From the NCBI RefSeq assembly GCF_019697375.1, contig NZ_JAHCDI010000004.1, positions 2,963,324 to 3,027,323 of the forward strand: a DNA stretch of 64,000 nucleotides. The letters run 5' to 3'. Positions 1 through 10,865 of the stretch are shown piece after piece; the first letter of the stretch is position 1; every line of letters starts with the position of its first letter. This stretch comes from Micromonospora tarapacensis (GTDB taxonomy: Bacteria; Actinomycetota; Actinomycetes; Mycobacteriales; Micromonosporaceae). Made by a program: the position numbers and the translations under genes. The notes beneath the pieces are model-generated. The model was not told where the DNA came from, did no database searches, and saw nothing but the letters and a program-made list of their open reading frames with translations.

Positions 1-76
1 GTTCAAGACGTTCATCGAGCGGCGTGGTCAGGAGACCGGCGCCTGGCGCGGCAAGGTCGACCGCCCGCAGCCCTGA
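1..76 (+). CDS. C-terminal fragment of an unidentified protein
   Basis: The first bases encode, in the frame starting at base 2, the last 24 residues of a protein entering from outside the window, ending in the TGA at 74-76. The visible tail begins FKTFIERRGQETGAWRGK and is basic with no recognisable motif. Codon use is GC-rich at third positions, as in real genes nearby. Nothing can be said about function from so short a piece; the call rests only on an open, codon-biased frame running off the edge. Confidence 0.45.
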   Translation, partial: FKTFIERRGQETGAWRGKVDRPQP

Positions 77-183
77 TCGAACGGAAGTCTGTCGACGGCC
101 GCCGGTCCGCCCGGCGGCCGTCGCCGTGCCCGCGGGCGGGCCGCGCGTCGTTTGCGGCGAACCGGCCCGGGTACCGCGATGAC

Positions 184-441
184 ATGACCGACGACAGGGT
201 GTGGCGCGACGAGGAACGGCTCCCGCTCGAAGAACTGGATCGGGCCGTCGCCCGCTCCACGCTCGACGGGCAGGCCGACGACGTGACCGGCAACGACGCC
301 GGGGAGGAGGCCGCCTTCGGGCACGGCCCCGAGGCGGCCGACCGGGGTGGCGAGGCCACCGACACCGGTCGTGAGCCGACCGACCGTGACCGGGCGTACC
401 GCCCCTCCACCACCGGCCGCACCGGCCCCGACACCTTCTGA
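184..441 (+). CDS. small acidic hypothetical protein (85 aa)
   Basis: An 85-residue hydrophilic protein starting MTDDRVWRDEERL, with many Asp, Glu, Thr and Arg residues and no transmembrane segment or signal peptide. The second half is low-complexity and probably disordered. Third codon positions are almost all G or C, which favours this frame over the two longer antisense frames covering the same bases. A strong hairpin begins ten bases after the stop and fits a terminator. I do not recognise a family. Role unknown; it may be a lineage-specific cytosolic protein. Confidence 0.5.
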   Translation: MTDDRVWRDEERLPLEELDRAVARSTLDGQADDVTGNDAGEEAAFGHGPEAADRGGEATDTGREPTDRDRAYRPSTTGRTGPDTF

Positions 442-450
442 CACCACTGC

Positions 451-489
451 GGGTACGCTCTGGTCACCGGAACGACCAGACGCGTACCC
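451..489 (+). terminator. hairpin downstream of the 85-aa gene
   Basis: GGGTACGC-TCTGGTC (451-465) pairs with GACCAGACGCGTACCC (474-489) with one bulged base and an 8-nt loop. It starts ten bases after the preceding stop codon. There is no T-tract, which is normal for actinomycete terminators. Confidence 0.55.
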
Positions 490-605
490 GAAGTGCGTTT
501 TGCCGCCGGACGGGCCCGGCCAAATGGTCAGTGAATCAGGACGACACAGCCAGAATCGGCCGTTCGGCTGACGGCAACGCCGGTGCCACGCGCAAGACTT
601 TCGGA

Positions 606-818
606 ATGCATCAGGGCTCCGGCTTCCTCACCACGCGTCAGCGCCGCCTCGCCTGGCTCGGTTTCCTCCTCGCCGCCGTCCAGGCGCCGGTCTCCGCCAA
701 ACTGGTCGAGGACAGCTCCTGGCTGTTCAGCCTCTGCGTCGCGCTGATGGTGGCGACCGTGATCATCGCCGACGACGCCGCCCGGCGCCGCCCCGCGGAC
801 GCCCGTTCCTCGGACTGA
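606..818 (+). CDS. small two-helix membrane protein (70 aa)
   Basis: A 70-residue protein with two predicted membrane helices: one around residues 13-33 (LAWLGFLLAAVQAPVSA) and one around 38-55 (WLFSLCVALMVATVIIA), followed by an Arg-rich tail. I chose the ATG at 606, immediately ahead of the recognisable membrane part; an in-frame GTG at 531 would add 25 polar residues without an obvious ribosome-binding site. Small double-spanning proteins of this kind are common in actinomycetes and usually uncharacterised. Function unknown. It converges with the minus-strand gene ending at 828. Confidence 0.55.
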   Translation: MHQGSGFLTTRQRRLAWLGFLLAAVQAPVSAKLVEDSSWLFSLCVALMVATVIIADDAARRRPADARSSD

Positions 819-827
819 CCTCGGGGG

Positions 828-1262
828 TCACGGGCGGGCCTCGTGTCCGGGCCGGCCCCGGCTGCGGCGACGCTCCTTCATCTCCGCCTCGTGGAGGTGC
901 CGCCGGCCGCCGACCAGTTGCTCGCGTGCCGAGCGGTCCACGTCGCTGAACAGCGCGTGGTAGCCGTCGTCGAAGTCCTCGACGATCTGGAAGGTCCACC
1001 GGCCGGCGATGACGTTGCGGCCCACCAGTTCGTCGGCGATCCGGTCGGCGATCGCGGGATGACCCGCAGCGCGGAACATCCGTACCGCGTCGTCGAGCAT
1101 CAGGTCGGCGTGGCCGATGAGCTGGTGCAGCGAGTACAGGTGACCGCGGGCGCGTTCCACGCACTCCAGGGCCTCGCTGAGCCGGCCGAGGGCGGCCACC
1201 GTGTCGTCGGTCACCCCGGCGGGCCGCCGGTGCCGCTCGTCGGGTCCGTCGGTGGTGTCCAT
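828..1262 (-). CDS. conserved hypothetical protein (144 aa)
   Basis: A 144-residue, mostly helical soluble protein (MDTTDGPDERHRRPAG...). The start is fixed by GGAGG lying seven bases before the ATG at 1262; the same frame is open further upstream but without a good site. The core, around residues 20-120, contains LECVERARGHLYSLHQLIGHAD, a stretch rich in His, Asp and aromatic residues, and ends in a strongly basic tail. I recognise no named domain. It looks like a conserved actinobacterial cytosolic protein, but that is an impression. It is divergent from the frameshifted gene at 1427. Confidence 0.65.
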   Translation of the reverse strand: MDTTDGPDERHRRPAGVTDDTVAALGRLSEALECVERARGHLYSLHQLIGHADLMLDDAVRMFRAAGHPAIADRIADELVGRNVIAGRWTFQIVEDFDDGYHALFSDVDRSAREQLVGGRRHLHEAEMKERRRSRGRPGHEARP

Positions 1263-1426
1263 CCGTTCCTCCCTGGTGGCGGTCGTGCCCGGGTGCGTGG
1301 TTTCCCACCCCGACCGGACGCCCGGTTCGGTCCCCCCGGCCACCGGCCGGTGCACCGGTGGAGGATGCCCTGGCCGGCCGAGCGGCCGAGGTCGCGTCCG
1401 GTTGGAGTTGGCTAGATTCGTTCCCT

Positions 1427-1800
1427 ATGCGCGTGCCGTCGAACCGGGTTTCCGCCCCCACCGCCGTCGAGTCGACGCGGTCGAGCCTCGTCGCGCTCGC
1501 CAACGCGGTGGGTCTCGACGGCCTCGCCGCCGCCACCGCCCTGCCGGGTCTGCTCGCCGCCGTCGACCAGCACGCCGCCGCCGTGCGGGACAGCCTGCAC
1601 GGCGACCGGCGGCCACTGTCCGCGGCCGCCCTCGCCGGCTACGCCGAGGGGTGCGCTCCGCGGCCGGTGAGCACGGCTGGCGTACGCCCACCGGCCCGGT
1701 CGAGTGGGCGGAGGCGGACTGGGTACTGCTGCGCCTGCTCGCCGTCTGCGCGCTGACCGCCGTGCTGGGTGTGCCGGCCGCGCAACCGCCCCCGCTGTGA
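1427..1800 (+). pseudogene. DUF6401-like small protein, interrupted by a one-base frameshift
   Basis: Residues 1-75 are read from the ATG at 1427 (MRVPSNRVSAP... to YAEG). The continuation VRSAAGEHGWRTPTGPV...ADWVLLRLLAVCAL lies one frame away and ends at 1800. Adding one G to the GGGG run at 1648-1651 joins them into a 124-residue protein with a typical stop. The pattern of a central HAAAVRD helix, a GYAEGVR segment and a closing W-x-x-ADW-x-x-LRLLAVC resembles the DUF6401 family, often found near natural-product genes; the family call is from memory and moderate. The frame break may be a sequencing error rather than a dead gene. Confidence 0.55.
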
Positions 1801-1862
1801 CGCGGGACGGGTGCCCGCCAACCGGCGGACACCCGTCTTCCTCGCGGCGACGCGATCGACCG

Positions 1863-2726
1863 TTACGGCCGGAACTGCTGGGTCTCGTCGCCGGTGTTCC
1901 CGGACTGGTAGGTGCCGCGTCCCCCGGCCATCGAGGACTCCTGTCCCGACGACGCCTGGGTACGCTCGGCGCCCGTGCGGTCGGCCATCTGCCGCTGCGT
2001 GTCGCCGCGACCCGCCTCGGCCCCCTGCCGCTGGTCGCGGATGTACCGTGACTCCTCGGCCACCCGGTTGAGCCAGCCCTCCCAGCGGCTCTGCATCGGC
2101 CGCACCAGGCCACCGCCGACACCGACGATCAGGATGCCGGCCACCGTGGCGAGGACCGCGATCAGCACGGGCTGGGTGACGGTGGTGGCGATACCCACCT
2201 GGTTCAGCGCCGCGATGATCCCCAGTGCGATCACGAAGATCGCCGACAGGTCGGCCAGCACCCGCCCGTACGACATGCCACCGAGCGCTCCGGTGACGAG
2301 ATCCCGGACCGCGTTGGCGATGGCGAACGCGACCACCACGATCACGATCGCTACGAAGGCGCGTGGCAGCCACGCCACCACGCCCGCGATCAGGTCGCTG
2401 ATCGCGTTGGGGCCCCACACCCCGAAGGCGAACTGCAGCGTGAACAGCAGCACGGCGTAGTACGCCAGTTTCGCCAGGATGTCACTGGCGTCGTACTTCG
2501 TCCGCTCCAGGGCACGCTTGATACCGCCCCGTTCGACCGCTCGGTCGAACCCCACCCGTTCCAGTGCCGCGTCGACGATTTTGAGCACGGCTCTGGCGAT
2601 GAGCCATCCGACCACCAGGATCGCGATGAACGCGATGGCCCGCGGCACGAACAGCAGCACCGACCTCCACATGTCGGCCACGGCGTCACCGATGTTGACC
2701 TGCCTGACCGCGAGGGTTTCCGGCAT
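1863..2726 (-). CDS. MscS-related conserved TM-helix membrane protein
   Basis: A 287-residue integral membrane protein with about five hydrophobic helices (FVPRAIAFIAILVVGWLIA; LAYYAVLLFTLQFAFG; a long one near WLPRAFVAIVIVVVAFAIA; LSAIFVIALGIIAAL; VLIAVLATVAGILIVG). The repeated AIANAVRD/VGWLIARAV-type helices are those of the conserved TM-helix repeat family related to small mechanosensitive channels. The hydrophilic C-terminal 80 residues are Gln/Arg/Gly-rich and probably cytoplasmic. AGGAGG sits six bases before the ATG at 2726. It likely acts in the cytoplasmic membrane in osmotic response, but the MscS pore/beta domain is absent, so a true channel role is uncertain. Confidence 0.8.
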   Translation of the reverse strand: MPETLAVRQVNIGDAVADMWRSVLLFVPRAIAFIAILVVGWLIARAVLKIVDAALERVGFDRAVERGGIKRALERTKYDASDILAKLAYYAVLLFTLQFAFGVWGPNAISDLIAGVVAWLPRAFVAIVIVVVAFAIANAVRDLVTGALGGMSYGRVLADLSAIFVIALGIIAALNQVGIATTVTQPVLIAVLATVAGILIVGVGGGLVRPMQSRWEGWLNRVAEESRYIRDQRQGAEAGRGDTQRQMADRTGAERTQASSGQESSMAGGRGTYQSGNTGDETQQFRP

Positions 2727-2915
2727 GATGTCCCTCCTGTCGCATGGACTGCCCGGCGCGCTTACCCCTTTCACCCGGGTAGCACGCCGCGCCGATCCGA
2801 TCCTTTTTCCCGACAGATCCCGCCAGAGCGGCTCTGACCTGCCGTGATGTCCCGAGCCGGCGCGCCCGAACCATGATCGGGAACACCGGTCGAGCGGGCG
2901 GACTAGGCTGCGGTC

Positions 2916-5039
2916 ATGCCAGGAACGGTCGGGCGAGTCCCCACGCCAGCAGGCCCCGTCCCGGACGCGGCGGCGGGGGCCGCGCACATCGTCGGCCACC
3001 ACCGCTGGAGTGCCACCGCGCTCGGTCCGTACGAGACCTGGGATGCCGACCTCCGGGCGGCCGTCGAGGTCGTGCTCGCCTCGCCCGCGCCGATGGCGCT
3101 GCACCTCGGCGACCAGTTGCTGCTCCTCTACAACGAGGCGTACGCCGCACTGATCCGCGACCGACATCCGCAGGCGGTGGGGCGGCCCACCGCCGACGTC
3201 TTCGCGGAGGTCTGGCAGCGCCCGGGCATCGGCGACGTGGTCGAGCACACCTACCGCACCGGTGAGCCCTTCCTGGAGAAGGAGATCCCCCTTCCGTTGC
3301 ACCGGCCCCCCGACGGGCTGGAACACGCGGTCTACACCAGGGCCTGCTCTCCCGTTCGGGACAGCCGCGGCCGGGTCGCCGGCGTGCTGTCCGTGGTCGC
3401 CGAGACCAGTCCGGCGACGCGGCACCTCCAGGGGCTCAGCGACTTCGCCGCGGCGCTGTCCGGCACCCTCACGCTGGACGACGTGGCACGGGTGGCGCTG
3501 CGCCACGCGATCACCTCGTTCGACGCCGACCGCGTCTCCTTCGCGATCGACGACACCGGCGGCGGCAGCGGGTGGCGGATGGTCCGGCGGGTCCGGGGCG
3601 AACTGGTGGACGAGGCGGACGAACGGCTGCCCCCGTTGTGGCGGCGCGGCCCGGCGGACTGGCCGGTTCCGGCGGTGGTCGGCGCGCGCAGCGGGCAGGC
3701 CAGCTTCATCGACGACGGCCAGCCGCTGCACGAGATCGCGGTCGATCGACACGACCAGAAGGTCCGCGCCCTGGCGGTGATGCCGCTGCGGGCGTCCGTG
3801 GTCCGGGGCGCGCTGAGCGTCGGCTACCGGTCCCCGCACGCCTGGTCCACGGCGGAACGGGCGCTGCTCACCGCGTCGGCCGAACTGGTCGGGCAGGCCA
3901 CCGACCGGGCCCGTCGCTTCGAGACCCAGCACGGCACCGCCCAGCTGTTGCAGCGCAGCATGCTGCCGGAGAATCTGCCGGTCCTGCCGCGCCTGCGGAT
4001 CGCGGCGCGCTACGACCCCGGCGTCGACGGCAACGCCGCGGGCGGGGACTTCTACGACGCGTTCGTGCTGCCCAACGGTGACCTGGGGGTGGTGCTGGGC
4101 GACGTCGCCGGCCATGACGTGCAGGCGGCCGCCCGGATGGGCCAGGTCCGCGCGGCGCTGCGGGCGTTGGCGCTCAACGACCACCGGCCCGACCAGGTGC
4201 TCAGCGGGCTGGACCGCCTGGTCAGCAGCCTCGGCGCCGAGGCCGGCACGCACGAGTTGTTCGTCACCGTGGCCTTCGGCGTCATCGACGTCGAGCGTGG
4301 CAGGCTCACGCTGGCCAGTGCCGGCCATCCGGCGCCGCTGGTGCGGCGCTGCACACCGGCCGGCGACTCGCGGGCCGAGTACCTCGACGTGCCGTCCGGC
4401 GCCCCGCTGGGCATCGGCTACCGGCCCGCGACGCGTACCGCCGACTTCTCGCCCGGCGACACGCTGCTGCTGTTCAGCGACGGCGTGGTGGAACGCCGCC
4501 GGCAGGGGCTGTCGCACGGGCTGGCCCGGCTGGCGGAGTCGGTGGCCGCGGCGCCCAGCGGTGATCCGCGGTCGCTGTGCGCCGTGGCCTCCGCGGCGGT
4601 GCCGGGCACCACCGAGGACGACGTGGCCGTGCTCGCCGTCGAGTACGCGCTGCGACCGAGCCGGTCCGCGCGGATGGAGGTGCCCGCCGAGCCGACGGCG
4701 CCGAGCCGGGTGCGGCACTGGATGACCGCCCAGCTCGCGCAGTGGCGGGTGGCCGAGTCCGTGATCGGCGCGGCGGTCCTCTGCACCAGCGAGCTGACCA
4801 CGAACGCGCTGCTGCACGCCGGCACGGCGGCCCGGGTGGAGGTCGACCTCAGCCCCGAACGCCTGCTCGTGTCGGTGGCCGACCAGGGCTCCCGCGGCAC
4901 GGTCACCCGAGCCCGGACGGAGACGTTGAGCAGCCGGGGGCGCGGTCTGGGCCTGATCGAGGAGTTGAGTGACGCCTGGGGCACCGATCCCACCGTGCGG
5001 GGCTCGACGGTCTGGTTCGAGATCCTCCTCCCGCAGTAG
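2916..5039 (+). CDS. PAS-GAF-SpoIIE phosphatase with C-terminal HATPase domain
   Basis: A 707-residue multidomain signalling protein. Residues ~30-155 look like a PAS sensor, ~170-335 a GAF domain, ~360-560 a PPM/SpoIIE serine phosphatase, and ~585-707 an anti-sigma-type histidine-kinase-like ATPase. Phosphatase metal-binding motifs are visible: GGDFYDAF near 375, GDVAGHD near 394 and FSDGVVE near 519. The ATPase shows ELTTNALLHAG near 625 and GRGLGL near 675. Such proteins combine the RsbU-like phosphatase and RsbW-like kinase of partner-switching systems that control SigB/F-type sigma factors. No anti-sigma antagonist lies beside it; the sigma factor at 12336 is a possible, unproven, client. 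Confidence 0.88.
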   Translation: MPGTVGRVPTPAGPVPDAAAGAAHIVGHHRWSATALGPYETWDADLRAAVEVVLASPAPMALHLGDQLLLLYNEAYAALIRDRHPQAVGRPTADVFAEVWQRPGIGDVVEHTYRTGEPFLEKEIPLPLHRPPDGLEHAVYTRACSPVRDSRGRVAGVLSVVAETSPATRHLQGLSDFAAALSGTLTLDDVARVALRHAITSFDADRVSFAIDDTGGGSGWRMVRRVRGELVDEADERLPPLWRRGPADWPVPAVVGARSGQASFIDDGQPLHEIAVDRHDQKVRALAVMPLRASVVRGALSVGYRSPHAWSTAERALLTASAELVGQATDRARRFETQHGTAQLLQRSMLPENLPVLPRLRIAARYDPGVDGNAAGGDFYDAFVLPNGDLGVVLGDVAGHDVQAAARMGQVRAALRALALNDHRPDQVLSGLDRLVSSLGAEAGTHELFVTVAFGVIDVERGRLTLASAGHPAPLVRRCTPAGDSRAEYLDVPSGAPLGIGYRPATRTADFSPGDTLLLFSDGVVERRRQGLSHGLARLAESVAAAPSGDPRSLCAVASAAVPGTTEDDVAVLAVEYALRPSRSARMEVPAEPTAPSRVRHWMTAQLAQWRVAESVIGAAVLCTSELTTNALLHAGTAARVEVDLSPERLLVSVADQGSRGTVTRARTETLSSRGRGLGLIEELSDAWGTDPTVRGSTVWFEILLPQ

Positions 5040-5095
5040 CGGTAGCTGACTCGTGCGTCCGGCCGGGGCGTCGGGGTCCTGGCCGGCTCGGCCGG

Positions 5096-7611
<2,516 letters not shown>

Positions 7612-7634
7612 TCGACCGATCGGCCCGCCGGCCC

Positions 7635-7664
7635 CCTGCGTCCCGCCCGAGGGCGGGACGCAGG
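7635..7664 (+). terminator. terminator of the GH6 gene
   Basis: A perfect 14-bp stem: CCTGCGTCCCGCCC (7635-7648) pairs with GGGCGGGACGCAGG (7651-7664), starting 24 bases after the cellulase stop. Confidence 0.8.
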
Positions 7665-7790
7665 AGGCCGGTTCGTCGGCACTGACCGCCCATTGCGGGG
7701 GCACTCCCGAACGGCTCGACGGCCCGATGCCGCGCCGGCGTTACCGCCGCCGCGACCCGGGAAGGCGACTGCCGACGAAGGAGGAGACCC

Positions 7791-8378
7791 ATGACCACAC
7801 AGTCGAATCCCCCGGCCTGGCAGCCGGGGGTGACGGGCGGCGGCACCCTCCCGTCCGGTCCTGGCGGTCGTACCGCCGCACCCGGTGGCGACGGGCAGGG
7901 CCCACCGGCCGGTCCGCCGACCGTGACGATCGGCGCCTATCCGGACTATCCGTCCGCCCAACGGGTGGTGGACCACCTGGCCGACAACCGGTTCCCGGTG
8001 GAACGGACCGCCATCGTCGGCACCAACCTGGCCCTGGTGGAGACCGTGCTCGGCCGGCTGACCACCGCCCGCGCGGCGCTGGTCGGCGCCGGCACGGGTG
8101 CCTGGTTCGGTCTGTTCATCGGGCTGCTGTTCGGCATCTTCACCGTCGGGAACTGGGTGGCGGTGATCCTGGTCGGCCTGGTCATCGGTGCCGTCTGGGG
8201 TGCCGTGTTCGGTGGTGTCGCGCACGCGATGACGGGTGGACGGCGGGACTTCACGTCCGCCAGTTCGCTGCGCGCCGGTCAGTACGCGGTCACGGTGGAG
8301 GCGGACGTCGCCGACCAGGCCCGCCAACTGCTGGGCCGGCTGCACCTGGGCGGTCGCACACCGCAGACGGCGGGCTGA
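7791..8378 (+). CDS. general stress protein 17M (YflT)-like membrane protein
   Basis: A 195-residue protein. Residues 1-45 are a Pro/Gly-rich flexible region. Residues ~46-85 (VTIGAYPDYPSAQRVVDHLADNRFPVERTAIVG) match the start of the YflT/general-stress-protein-17M domain, which senses nothing known. Two hydrophobic helices follow (GAWFGLFIGLLFGIFTVG and AVILVGLVIGAVWGAVFGG), then a DFTSASSLRAGQYAV strand and a conserved end. GGAGGAG precedes the ATG by five bases. The family is stress-induced in Gram-positive bacteria, but its function is unknown. It stands alone between the cellulase terminator and a convergent acetyltransferase. Confidence 0.78.
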   Translation: MTTQSNPPAWQPGVTGGGTLPSGPGGRTAAPGGDGQGPPAGPPTVTIGAYPDYPSAQRVVDHLADNRFPVERTAIVGTNLALVETVLGRLTTARAALVGAGTGAWFGLFIGLLFGIFTVGNWVAVILVGLVIGAVWGAVFGGVAHAMTGGRRDFTSASSLRAGQYAVTVEADVADQARQLLGRLHLGGRTPQTAG

Positions 8379-8392
8379 GCCCGTCGCGACCT

Positions 8393-8420
8393 CCGGGCGG
8401 TCCCCCCGTGGGCCGCCCGG
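8393..8420. terminator. probable bidirectional terminator
   Basis: CCGGGCGG (8393-8400) pairs with CCGCCCGG (8413-8420) around a 12-nt loop, between the convergent genes ending at 8378 and 8435. Confidence 0.5.
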
Positions 8421-8434
8421 TCCGATGCGCCCGC

Positions 8435-8974
8435 TCAGTCGGTGACCAGGCGGGCGTGCAGGTGCTCGTCGTAGCGGCGACCGTCGCCGTAGCGGTGCGA
8501 CTGCCGCAGGGTGCCCTCGGCCAGGTAGCCGGCCCGCTCGGCGACGCGGCAGGAGGCCGGGTTGGCCACCGCGTGGCACAGCTCGATCCGTTCCAGGCCG
8601 AGGTCCTCGAAGGCCCACCCGGTGAGCCGGGCGACCGCCGCCGAGGCGAGCCCGCGACCTCGGGCGGCGGCGACGGTCCAGTAGCCGATCGAGGCGTCGC
8701 CGCCCTGGATCCGGTGCAGCGACACCGACCCGAGCATGGTGTCCGGGTCCGTCGGGTCGGCCACGGCCAGCGAGACGTGGCCGCCACCGGACCAGTCGGC
8801 CCGCCACCGCACCCACCGGCGCGCGGTCGCGAGGTCGAGCGCGTCGCCCTGTGGGTTCCACTGCGCGATCGCCGGATCGTGCCACGCGTCGAGCACAGCC
8901 GGCGCGTCCGCGTCCTGCCAGGGCCGCAGCAGCAGGCCAGGGCCGTTCAGTTCCACGACGGCAGAGTCTGGCAC
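8435..8974 (-). CDS. GNAT family N-acetyltransferase (RimJ/RimL type)
   Basis: A 179-residue acetyltransferase of the RimJ/RimL-like GNAT branch. It begins with the typical LLLRPWQDADAPAVLDAW strand-helix, has the central IGYWTVAAARGRGLASAAV segment in which R/G-x-G-x-A binds the acetyl-CoA pyrophosphate, and ends in the NPASCRVAERAGYLAEGTLR motif characteristic of this subgroup. These enzymes acetylate amino termini, aminoglycosides or small amines; the substrate here cannot be inferred. It is convergent with the stress-protein gene and has no operon partner. Confidence 0.85.
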   Translation of the reverse strand: MPDSAVVELNGPGLLLRPWQDADAPAVLDAWHDPAIAQWNPQGDALDLATARRWVRWRADWSGGGHVSLAVADPTDPDTMLGSVSLHRIQGGDASIGYWTVAAARGRGLASAAVARLTGWAFEDLGLERIELCHAVANPASCRVAERAGYLAEGTLRQSHRYGDGRRYDEHLHARLVTD

Positions 8975-9056
8975 ACCCGGCCCGGTCGCCGCACCGGGTA
9001 GCTCAGGACCGGCACCACCCCGTGCACGGTGCCCGCGCCGCAGTCGAACCGGCGGA

Positions 9057-9076
9057 CTTGTTCAAATTTTAAGAAG
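9057..9076. promoter_or_regulatory. imperfect 20-bp palindrome, candidate MarR operator
   Basis: CTTGTTCAAATTTTAAGAAG pairs at eight of ten positions and is a conspicuous AT-rich island in GC-rich DNA. It ends 16 bases before the MarR start, where MarR-family repressors commonly bind 16-20-bp AT-rich palindromes. Autoregulation of the MarR-pirin operon is inferred. Confidence 0.6.
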
Positions 9077-9092
9077 ATGCTATCGTGGCGCC

Positions 9093-9572
9093 ATGACCGA
9101 GAGCCCGCCCAGCGACCGCCTGGCCGCCTGGCGGGCGTACATCGAGGCCAGCCAGCGGTTGTTCACCCGGATCGAGGACGACCTGCGCAGCGCCAGCGAG
9201 CTCAGCTTCGCCGACTACCACGTGCTGGTGCTGCTCTCCGAGGCTCCCGGGCAACGGCTGCGGATGGGCGAGCTGGCCGGCCGCCTGGTCTTCTCGCCCA
9301 GCCGGCTGACGTACCAGATCTCCGCCATGCAGCGGCGCGGCCTGGTCGCGAGGCAACCCTGTCCCCAGGACGGGCGGGGCAGCGAGGCGGTGCTCACGGC
9401 CGCCGGGCTGCTGGCCCTGCGGACGGCCGCGCCGCACCACCTGCACTCCGTGCGCACCCACCTGATGGACGACCTCGACGACGCCGAGGTCGCCTGCCTG
9501 ACCAGGATCTTCACCCGGCTCGGCCGGCGACTGCAGGGCAGTGACTGCACCGCCGCCGCCGGCGACAGTTGA
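9093..9572 (+). CDS. MarR family transcriptional regulator
   Basis: A 159-residue winged-helix regulator. The DNA-binding core runs from about residue 35 to 110: LSFADYHVLVLLSEAPGQRLRMGELAGRL, then the recognition helix FSPSRLTYQISAMQRRGLVAR, then the wing CPQDGRGSEAVLTAAG with the conserved D-x-R. Flanking helices form the dimer interface. It reads directly into the pirin gene twelve bases downstream, so one transcript is likely. A 20-bp AT-rich palindrome covers the promoter. MarR/pirin pairs usually respond to quinones, phenolics or oxidants; the ligand is unknown here. I chose the ATG at 9093, as the longer frame upstream has no family similarity. Confidence 0.88.
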   Translation: MTESPPSDRLAAWRAYIEASQRLFTRIEDDLRSASELSFADYHVLVLLSEAPGQRLRMGELAGRLVFSPSRLTYQISAMQRRGLVARQPCPQDGRGSEAVLTAAGLLALRTAAPHHLHSVRTHLMDDLDDAEVACLTRIFTRLGRRLQGSDCTAAAGDS

Positions 9573-9583
9573 AGGAGCCCACC

Positions 9584-10570
9584 ATGCCCGCCATCACCGT
9601 CGACAACGTGCTCGTCCTGCCCCGGCTGCCCCGACTCGACGAGTCCGCCACGTTCCGGCCGGTTCGCCGGCTGAGCACCGCCCCCAGCGGTTTCGAGGGC
9701 GAGGGTTTCCCCGTGCGCCGGGCCTTCGCCGGGGTCCCGACGAGCGAGCTGGACCCGTTCATCCACCTCGACCAGATGGGTGAGGTCGACTACGCCCCCG
9801 GCGAGCCGCGGGGCACCTCCTGGCACCCACACCGGGGATTCGAGACCGTCACCTACATCATCGACGGGATCTTCGACCACGAGGACAGCCACGGCGGCGG
9901 CGGCACGATCACCAACGGCGACACCCAGTGGATGACCGCCGGCAGCGGCCTGTTGCACATCGAGGCACCGCCGGAGCACCTGGTGGTCAGCGGCGGGCTT
10001 TTCCACGGCACGCAACTGTGGGTGAACCTGCCGAAGGCGGCCAAGATGAGCGCCCCGAAATACCAGGACATCCGGGGCAACCAGACGGCGCTGCTCACCA
10101 CCCCGGACGGTGGCGCACTGGTCCGGGTGATCGCCGGGGAGATCGCCGGCCACCACGGACCGGGGGCCACGCACACCCCGATCACCGTCGCCCACCTGAC
10201 GGTCGAACCCGGCGCGCAGGTCGACCTGCCCTGGCGGGCCGACTTCAACGCGCTGGTCTACGTGCTGGGCGGCCGTGGCACGGTCGGTACCGACCGGCGC
10301 CCGGTGCACACCGGTCAGCTGGCCGTGCACGGGCCGGGCGACGCACTGCGCTTCGCCGCGGACGCCCGGCAGGACGGCAACACCCCGACGCTCGACCTCT
10401 ACGTCATGGGCGGGCAGCCGATCCGGGAGCCGGTGGCGCACTACGGCCCGTTCGTGATGAACACCCGGGACGAGCTGATCCAGGCGTTCGAGGACTTCCA
10501 GGCCGGTCGACTCGGGGTGATCCCGGCGAAGCGGCTACCGCACACCGGGGGCCAGGGCGAGCGACCCTGA
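9584..10570 (+). CDS. pirin family protein
   Basis: A 328-residue bicupin. The N-terminal domain carries pirin metal ligands in the HPHRGFETVTYI motif near residue 87 and in the later DTQWMTAGSGLLHIE motif near 115-125. The second cupin (~185-290) has the TVEPGAQVDLPW and GxGTVGTD strands. Pirins bind iron; some act as quercetin dioxygenases, others as redox-sensing co-regulators. GAAGGAG precedes the ATG at 9584. The gene follows the MarR gene by 12 bases, which suggests that the repressor controls it. The biochemical role in this organism is not deducible. Confidence 0.9.
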   Translation: MPAITVDNVLVLPRLPRLDESATFRPVRRLSTAPSGFEGEGFPVRRAFAGVPTSELDPFIHLDQMGEVDYAPGEPRGTSWHPHRGFETVTYIIDGIFDHEDSHGGGGTITNGDTQWMTAGSGLLHIEAPPEHLVVSGGLFHGTQLWVNLPKAAKMSAPKYQDIRGNQTALLTTPDGGALVRVIAGEIAGHHGPGATHTPITVAHLTVEPGAQVDLPWRADFNALVYVLGGRGTVGTDRRPVHTGQLAVHGPGDALRFAADARQDGNTPTLDLYVMGGQPIREPVAHYGPFVMNTRDELIQAFEDFQAGRLGVIPAKRLPHTGGQGERP

Positions 10571-10580
10571 TCGGCGCGAG

Positions 10581-10608
10581 GGCGCCCGGCACCACCGCGC
10601 CGGGCGCC
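10581..10608. terminator. bidirectional terminator between pirin and a small membrane protein
   Basis: GGCGCCCGGC (10581-10590) pairs perfectly with GCCGGGCGCC (10599-10608). It sits in the 45-bp gap between convergent stops at 10570 and 10616. Confidence 0.75.
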
Positions 10609-10615
10609 CCGGCCG

Positions 10616-10744
10616 TCAGGAGACGGCGAAGATGCCGGCCAGGCCGAGCAGGACCATCACCAGTACCGTCAACAGCGCACCCCGCTCGCCCTCCACCGCC
10701 TGGTCGCGGTGCTCGGTCGCGGAGTTCGTCGTCTCGCCGGTCAT
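10616..10744 (-). CDS. small single-pass membrane protein (42 aa)
   Basis: A 42-residue protein: a polar N-terminal half (MTGETTNSATEHRDQAVEGERG) followed by one membrane helix, LLTVLVMVLLGLAGIFAVS, running to the end. The ATG at 10744 is preceded by GAGGAG at eight bases, much better than the upstream alternatives in the same frame. The C-terminal helix with no positive tail suggests N-in tail anchoring. Similar tiny proteins are scattered through actinomycete genomes without assigned function. It is convergent with the pirin gene and shares its terminator. Confidence 0.65.
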   Translation of the reverse strand: MTGETTNSATEHRDQAVEGERGALLTVLVMVLLGLAGIFAVS

Positions 10745-10865
10745 GGTGTGGCTCCTCGCTACTCGGATCGGGTGCGTACCGGGTCGGCACGGGCTCACCG
10801 ACGTGCGAGCCCGACCAGGGGTTCGTATCGTGAGGGCGTCGTCGACCTCAGCGAAGGGCGGGAAC

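Noticed and set aside
12..467. Long minus-strand frames over the first 450 bases
   Set aside because: The + strand frame 184-441 has much better third-position G/C bias and a following terminator; the antisense frames are Ser/Arg-rich shadows.
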